A program made the translations under genes and the position numbers. From contig CAKUYO010000008.1 in the NCBI GenBank assembly GCA_934716995.1, positions 25,015-89,014 on the forward strand: DNA of 64,000 nt, read 5' to 3'. The notes beneath the pieces are model-generated. The model worked only from the letters and a program-made list of their open reading frames with translations, was not told the DNA's origin and did no database searches. Shown piece by piece: positions 60,238 to 64,000 of the stretch. The DNA is from an uncultured Bacteroidales bacterium (GTDB lineage Bacteria > Bacteroidota > Bacteroidia > Bacteroidales > Paludibacteraceae). Positions within the stretch are counted from its first letter, which is position 1. Each line of letters opens with the position of its first letter.

Positions 60238-61194
60238 ATGGAAAAACCGTATGTTTTAGGACTTGATATGGGCGGGACCAATTCCGTCCTGGGAGTGATT
60301 GACGCACGCGGGCACGTGCTTGCGCGTACCTCTATAAAGACGCAGGAGTATCCCGACATCCGCGATTACGTGGATGCTCTCTATGTGGAGGCGGTGAAGA
60401 TTATGGAGCCGCTTGGCGGTGCGGAGATGTTCCGCGGTATCGGTGCGGGTGCGCCCAATTCCAACTACTACACGGGTAATATCGAGTATCCCGCCAACCT
60501 GCCGTGGCAGGGGGTTATTCCTTTCTGCGACCTGATGAGCGCCCGTTTCGGTCTGCCTTGCCACGTTACGAATGATGCCAATGCGGCAGCCCTCGGTGAG
60601 ATGACCTACGGTGCAGCACGCGGAATGAAGAACTTTATCATGATTACGCTCGGTACGGGTGTCGGTTCGGGTATCGTGATTGACGGCAAACTCGTGTATG
60701 GCAACGACGGCTTTGCCGGAGAGTTGGGGCATACCAAGATCGCCCGCGGTCCGCAAGCCCGCTTGTGCGGTTGCGGTCAGCACGGCTGCTTGGAGGCTTA
60801 TACGTCGGCTACCGGTGTAGCCCGTACGGCACGCGAGATTGTTACCACCACCGACCGCCCCACGCTCCTGCGTGCGCTCGATCCGGAGACAATCACCTCG
60901 AAAGACGTGTTTGACGCTGCCGAGAAAGGCGACGAGGTTTCGAAGCAGATATTCGATGAGACCGGCAAAATGCTCGGTCAGAAATTCGCTGATTTTGTGG
61001 CTTTCTCTGCGCCGGAGGCAATCATTCTGTTCGGTGGTATGACCAAATGCGGACACTATATCCTTGACCCGATTGTAAAAACGATGAATGAGGAAGTGTT
61101 CCACTCATGGACAAACAAAGTGAAAGTAATGTTCTCCGACCTCAAAGAGGCGGATGCCGCCGTTCTCGGTGCGTCGGCTTTGGCGTGGGAGTAA
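60238..61194 (+). CDS. ROK-family glucokinase
   Basis: 318 residues. ATP motif LDMGGTNSVLGV at the N terminus, catalytic Asp in VTNDANAAALGE, and the ROK zinc site GELGHTKI...CGCGQHGCLEAYTSA. FGGMTKCGHYILDPI is in the adenosine region. It phosphorylates glucose or a related hexose; a regulatory ROK role is unlikely because there is no DNA-binding domain. Confidence 0.93.
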   Translation: MEKPYVLGLDMGGTNSVLGVIDARGHVLARTSIKTQEYPDIRDYVDALYVEAVKIMEPLGGAEMFRGIGAGAPNSNYYTGNIEYPANLPWQGVIPFCDLMSARFGLPCHVTNDANAAALGEMTYGAARGMKNFIMITLGTGVGSGIVIDGKLVYGNDGFAGELGHTKIARGPQARLCGCGQHGCLEAYTSATGVARTAREIVTTTDRPTLLRALDPETITSKDVFDAAEKGDEVSKQIFDETGKMLGQKFADFVAFSAPEAIILFGGMTKCGHYILDPIVKTMNEEVFHSWTNKVKVMFSDLKEADAAVLGASALAWE

Positions 61195-61198
61195 ATAA

Positions 61199-61280
61199 CA
61201 ATTTGTAAATGTGTAAATTGGGAAATTTGTAAATGAGGCATTGCTATTTACAAACTTACACATTTACAAATTTACAAATT
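61199..61280. repeat. Inverted low-complexity repeat TTTGTAAATG
   Basis: Three TTTGTAAATG-type units on the left (61201-61235) are mirrored by CATTTACAAATTTACAAA at the right (61259-61278), so the whole can fold into one hairpin just upstream of the deacetylase gene. Confidence 0.75.
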
Positions 61281-61288
61281 GCCTTAAG

Positions 61289-61921
61289 GTGAGAATTTTG
61301 TATCAGTTTCCGATGTGGTTCCAGCGTTTGTATGCAGGTGTGCATTGGCGGATGGACAGCCGTCGGAAAGCCGTATATCTGACATTCGATGATGGTCCGA
61401 TACCTGAGGTAACCCCTCAGGTATTGGCTGTTTTGGACAGATACGGCGTCAAAGCGACGTTTTTTATGGTGGGGGAGAATGTAGTGAAGCACCCCGAAGT
61501 GTATGCTATGGTGCGTGCCGGCGGGCATGCAATCGGCAACCATACTTACAACCATATGAAAGGTCTTCGCGTGCGCACGCGCACGTATATAGACAATGTG
61601 GAGAAAGCCGATGCCGTGTTGGGGGGGACTCGCCTGTTCCGGCCGCCGTACGGGCGTTTCTGGATCTGGCAGAAACTGGCATTGTTCCGTCACGGGTACG
61701 GGATGTATCTGTGGGACGTGCTGACCCACGACTACAACCCCGGCTATACGCCCGAGCGTATGCTCTCCGTGATCAAACGCTATACCCGCAACGGCAGTAT
61801 TATCAATTTCCACGACTCGGTGAAATCCAATGAGCGTATGCTGGCAGTTCTGCCTCAGGCAATAGAATGGCTGCAGCAGGAGGGTTATGAGATACTGCCG
61901 CTTCCAATGCACAATGCGTAA
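61289..61921 (+). CDS. NodB-type polysaccharide deacetylase
   Basis: 210 residues if GTG 61289 is the start; ATG 61313 is an alternative. The frame further upstream is inverted-repeat DNA. NodB motifs: TFDDGP with Asp34/Asp35, HTYNH with His85/His89, RPPYGRF, and WDVLTHDYNPG. The metal-dependent enzyme removes acetyl groups from polysaccharides such as peptidoglycan or exopolysaccharide. There is no signal peptide, so it may be cytoplasmic or membrane-associated. The last residues (PMHNA) come from an ATTGTGC-type repeat at the stop codon. Confidence 0.88.
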   Translation: MRILYQFPMWFQRLYAGVHWRMDSRRKAVYLTFDDGPIPEVTPQVLAVLDRYGVKATFFMVGENVVKHPEVYAMVRAGGHAIGNHTYNHMKGLRVRTRTYIDNVEKADAVLGGTRLFRPPYGRFWIWQKLALFRHGYGMYLWDVLTHDYNPGYTPERMLSVIKRYTRNGSIINFHDSVKSNERMLAVLPQAIEWLQQEGYEILPLPMHNA

Positions 61922-61982
61922 TGCATAATTTGTAACCACAGAGTTCCTCAGGGAAAGAGCGGGGAAAATAGTACAAAATGAT

Positions 61983-63887
61983 ATGAAGAAAATCCTCTAT
62001 AGAAATCGGTTGGTTTGGGCGGCAGGCAGTATCTGTTTGCTGCTTACGGGTTGTGCCAACCGCGGTATCGGTCCGCAGGGCGGTCCCAAGGATACGATCC
62101 CGCCCGTGGTGCTGAAAGAGACACCCGCTAACGGTTCGAACCATTTTGCGGACAAGAAGATAGAGATTCTCTTCAACGAGTATTTGCAGTTGGACAATGT
62201 GCAGACCAACCTGCTTGTTTCGCCCCCGCAGCAGGTGCCGCCCGAGGTAAAAGCACAGGGCAAAAAGGTGGTTATCACCCTGCAAGATGACCTGATAGAC
62301 TCCACTACCTACACCCTCGATTTCGGCAATTCCATCTGCGACTATACTGAGAAGAACCCTCTTCGCGGTTACCAGTATGCCTTTACCACAGGCGACCGTA
62401 TCGACTCTCTGGAGGTCTATGGGCAGGTGGTCAATGCCGAAGATCTCAACCCCGTTTCGGGGGTTCTGGTCGGGCTGCATTCCAGCCTCTCGGATACGGC
62501 GTTCAGTACGCTGCCTTTTACGCGTATCGCCCGCACTGACAGCCTTGGCGGTTTCGGTGTGCGCAACTTGCGGGGAGGGCGGTACCGTCTCTATGCTTTG
62601 CAGGATTTGAGCCGCGACTACATCTATCAGCCGGGCGAGGGGTTGGCATTCGCTGACTCTATGGTGATTCCCGAATATGAGGTGGAGGTGGTGCGCGATA
62701 CGATATGGCGCGATTCGCTGCTTGTTGATAATCAGACGCTTGATACTATAAAAATGGGCATTGTGGACTCAGTACGCATTGTGGAAAATACGTATGTCGG
62801 TCCATCAGACCTGCTGCTCTGGTTTTTCAAAGAAAACAAGGTGCGCCACTACTTCAAGCGTGCCAACCGTGATGAGCAGCATTCGATTCAGTTGGTCTTT
62901 GGTGCCCCGCAAGACAGCCTACCCGTGGTGCGTGCCTTGCCGCCGAGTGCTATGAACCCGTCGGCAAACGACTCCGTATGGACAGACCCTATGCAGTATG
63001 CCCTCCTGCAAGCCAACCCTACCCGCGACACGCTGGTCTATTGGCTGACCGATTCCGTGGCGATAGGGCAGGATAGTATCTATATAGAGATGACCTATCT
63101 CAAGTCCGACTCGGTCTATAACCTTGTGCCGCAGACCGATACTCTCAGTGCCATCTACCGTGCGCCCCGTCTGACAGCCAAAGCGCGGGAGGCTCTTGAC
63201 AAGAAGAACCGCGAACGTACGCTTGATCTGCGCTCCAATGCCAAAAACAAGTTTGAGGTGTATGATACGTTGCGTATCTTTTCGCCCATACCCATCGATT
63301 CCATTTGGGCGGACAGCATCGGGCTGTATGAGAAAATAGACACCACTTTCAAGGTCGTGCCTTTCGGGTTGCAGCCGCTGGATTCCGTGCCGATGGGCTA
63401 TGCCGTGGTGGCACGGTTGGAGAAAGGCAAGTCGTATGAACTGCGTCTTGACTCAGGGGCGGTGCGCGATGTGTATGGCGTGGCGAACAAGGAAAAAACA
63501 TTTGCTCTACAACTCAAGACGGCGGAAGACTATTCCACCTTGCTCATCAAGGTGCCGGACTACGACCCCGCTATCCGTTTGCAACTTCTTGACGAGAAAG
63601 ACCAGCCTGTGCGGGAACTGCCAGCGCTGCCAGAGGGTACGAAATTCGAATACCTCACCCCGAAGGTGTACTATCTGCGCCTGTATTTCGACCTGAACGG
63701 TGACGGCAAATGGACGACCGGCGACTGGGCGGAGAAACGCCAGCCCGAACCGGTATATTATTTTCCTGCCAAACTGACCCTCCGTGCCAATTGGGACTTT
63801 GAGGAAATTTTCGACTATCTTGCCCGCCCGCAACTGGATGCCAAGCCACGCGAACTCCGCAAAGACGCTAACAGCACCAAGAAATAA
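61983..63887 (+). CDS. Large lipoprotein with N-terminal Ig-like (Big_5) domain
   Basis: 634 residues. Lipoprotein signal with lipobox LLTGC (Cys near 24) and the family phrase GPQGGPKDTIPPVVLKETPANGSNHF, a Big_5 domain at about 40-135. A carboxypeptidase-regulatory-like segment follows (VYGQVVNAEDLNPVSGVLVGLHSSL...RNLRGGRYRLYALQDLSRDYIYQPGE), then beta-rich domains. The tail LRLYFDLNGDGKWTTGDW holds a Ca-loop-like motif. This protein is conserved in Bacteroidota and thought to be a cell-envelope lipoprotein; its role is unknown. Confidence 0.88.
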   Translation: MKKILYRNRLVWAAGSICLLLTGCANRGIGPQGGPKDTIPPVVLKETPANGSNHFADKKIEILFNEYLQLDNVQTNLLVSPPQQVPPEVKAQGKKVVITLQDDLIDSTTYTLDFGNSICDYTEKNPLRGYQYAFTTGDRIDSLEVYGQVVNAEDLNPVSGVLVGLHSSLSDTAFSTLPFTRIARTDSLGGFGVRNLRGGRYRLYALQDLSRDYIYQPGEGLAFADSMVIPEYEVEVVRDTIWRDSLLVDNQTLDTIKMGIVDSVRIVENTYVGPSDLLLWFFKENKVRHYFKRANRDEQHSIQLVFGAPQDSLPVVRALPPSAMNPSANDSVWTDPMQYALLQANPTRDTLVYWLTDSVAIGQDSIYIEMTYLKSDSVYNLVPQTDTLSAIYRAPRLTAKAREALDKKNRERTLDLRSNAKNKFEVYDTLRIFSPIPIDSIWADSIGLYEKIDTTFKVVPFGLQPLDSVPMGYAVVARLEKGKSYELRLDSGAVRDVYGVANKEKTFALQLKTAEDYSTLLIKVPDYDPAIRLQLLDEKDQPVRELPALPEGTKFEYLTPKVYYLRLYFDLNGDGKWTTGDWAEKRQPEPVYYFPAKLTLRANWDFEEIFDYLARPQLDAKPRELRKDANSTKK

Positions 63888-63949
63888 GAGAAAAGAATTA
63901 ACGTTTTTATAACATATAATCATCCATTGTATATTCAAATTATCGTTTG

Positions 63950-63957
63950 TATCTTTG
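63950..63957 (+). promoter_or_regulatory. -7 box TATCTTTG for a gene beyond the window
   Basis: Read as TATCTTTGCAAAAGATTT, matching the promoter at 35036-35043. The gene it serves must start after position 64000. Confidence 0.6.
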
Positions 63958-64000
63958 CAAAAGATTTAGCATCAAAGTGTGGAACAAGACCGAAATCACC

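Overview
The window looks like a chromosomal segment of a Bacteroidales-type member of the Bacteroidota. Three things in the sequence point there. Promoters repeatedly carry the phylum's -7 box TAnnTTTG, and about eighteen can be placed just upstream of genes. Several secreted proteins end in type IX secretion (T9SS)-like C-terminal tails, and a T9SS plug-protein homologue is encoded. Gene families and pairs typical of the phylum are present: DUF4254 next to a family 9 glycosyltransferase, a GldA-like ABC ATPase, a Wzi-like capsule porin and a TonB receptor with a carboxypeptidase-regulatory-like domain. A pyruvate:ferredoxin oxidoreductase suggests an anaerobe. Genus cannot be assigned from what is visible.

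Layout. 1-5.6 kb: a TonB-dependent receptor and a beta-helix lipoprotein (minus strand), then an MlaE/MlaF lipid-transport pair. 5.7-9.4 kb: a free-standing M6-prodomain-like protein, an M6 metalloprotease with a T9SS tail, exonuclease III and LptB. 9.5-19.1 kb: a cell-surface glycan block with a kelch lipoprotein, Wzi, DUF4254, GT9, a sugar kinase-GT2 fusion, three GT2 enzymes and a convergent O-antigen ligase-like protein. 19.2-27.3 kb (minus strand): an outer-membrane barrel, an exported protein, DnaJ, GrpE, a YjjG-like phosphatase, RuvB and a GldA-like ATPase. 27.7-34.4 kb: T9SS plug protein, tRNA-Thr, RlmH, tRNA-Leu, bS21 with an unusually strong Shine-Dalgarno, a C1 peptidase, SufC with a short SufD, and a polyprenyl synthase. 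35-43 kb: three consecutive secreted proteins with T9SS-like tails (repeat-domain protein, subtilase, LRR protein). 43.4-50.7 kb: TolC, Ogt, an AAA ATPase and NifJ. 50.8-53.8 kb: an accessory pair, a DUF262-HNH nuclease and an EcoRI-type adenine methyltransferase with a structured leader, the latter flanked by 28-bp direct repeats. 54-64 kb: ferritin, a radical SAM protein, tRNA-Arg, a zinc peptidase, Fur, a GNAT protein, RarA, a ROK kinase, a NodB-type deacetylase and a Big_5 lipoprotein.

The most striking non-genic feature is the number of short repeats at gene borders. One group consists of tandem arrays with an exact 11-bp period built on GGAT, GTGGAT, GGGTGAT or CGGTTAT cores. Others are 9-bp and 7-bp arrays, a GC-rich palindrome family showing a compensatory base change, and a CTCCCC...GGGG palindrome family. 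Members of these families also sit in frame inside genes: a REPIN-like inverted pair in tolC, one copy in mlaF, heptamer arrays in the GldA-like ATPase, and 11-mers at the N termini of two exported proteins. The best candidate for something undescribed is this repeat system together with the structured element in front of the methyltransferase.

All functional calls come from motifs and family resemblance read by eye; no database search was run.
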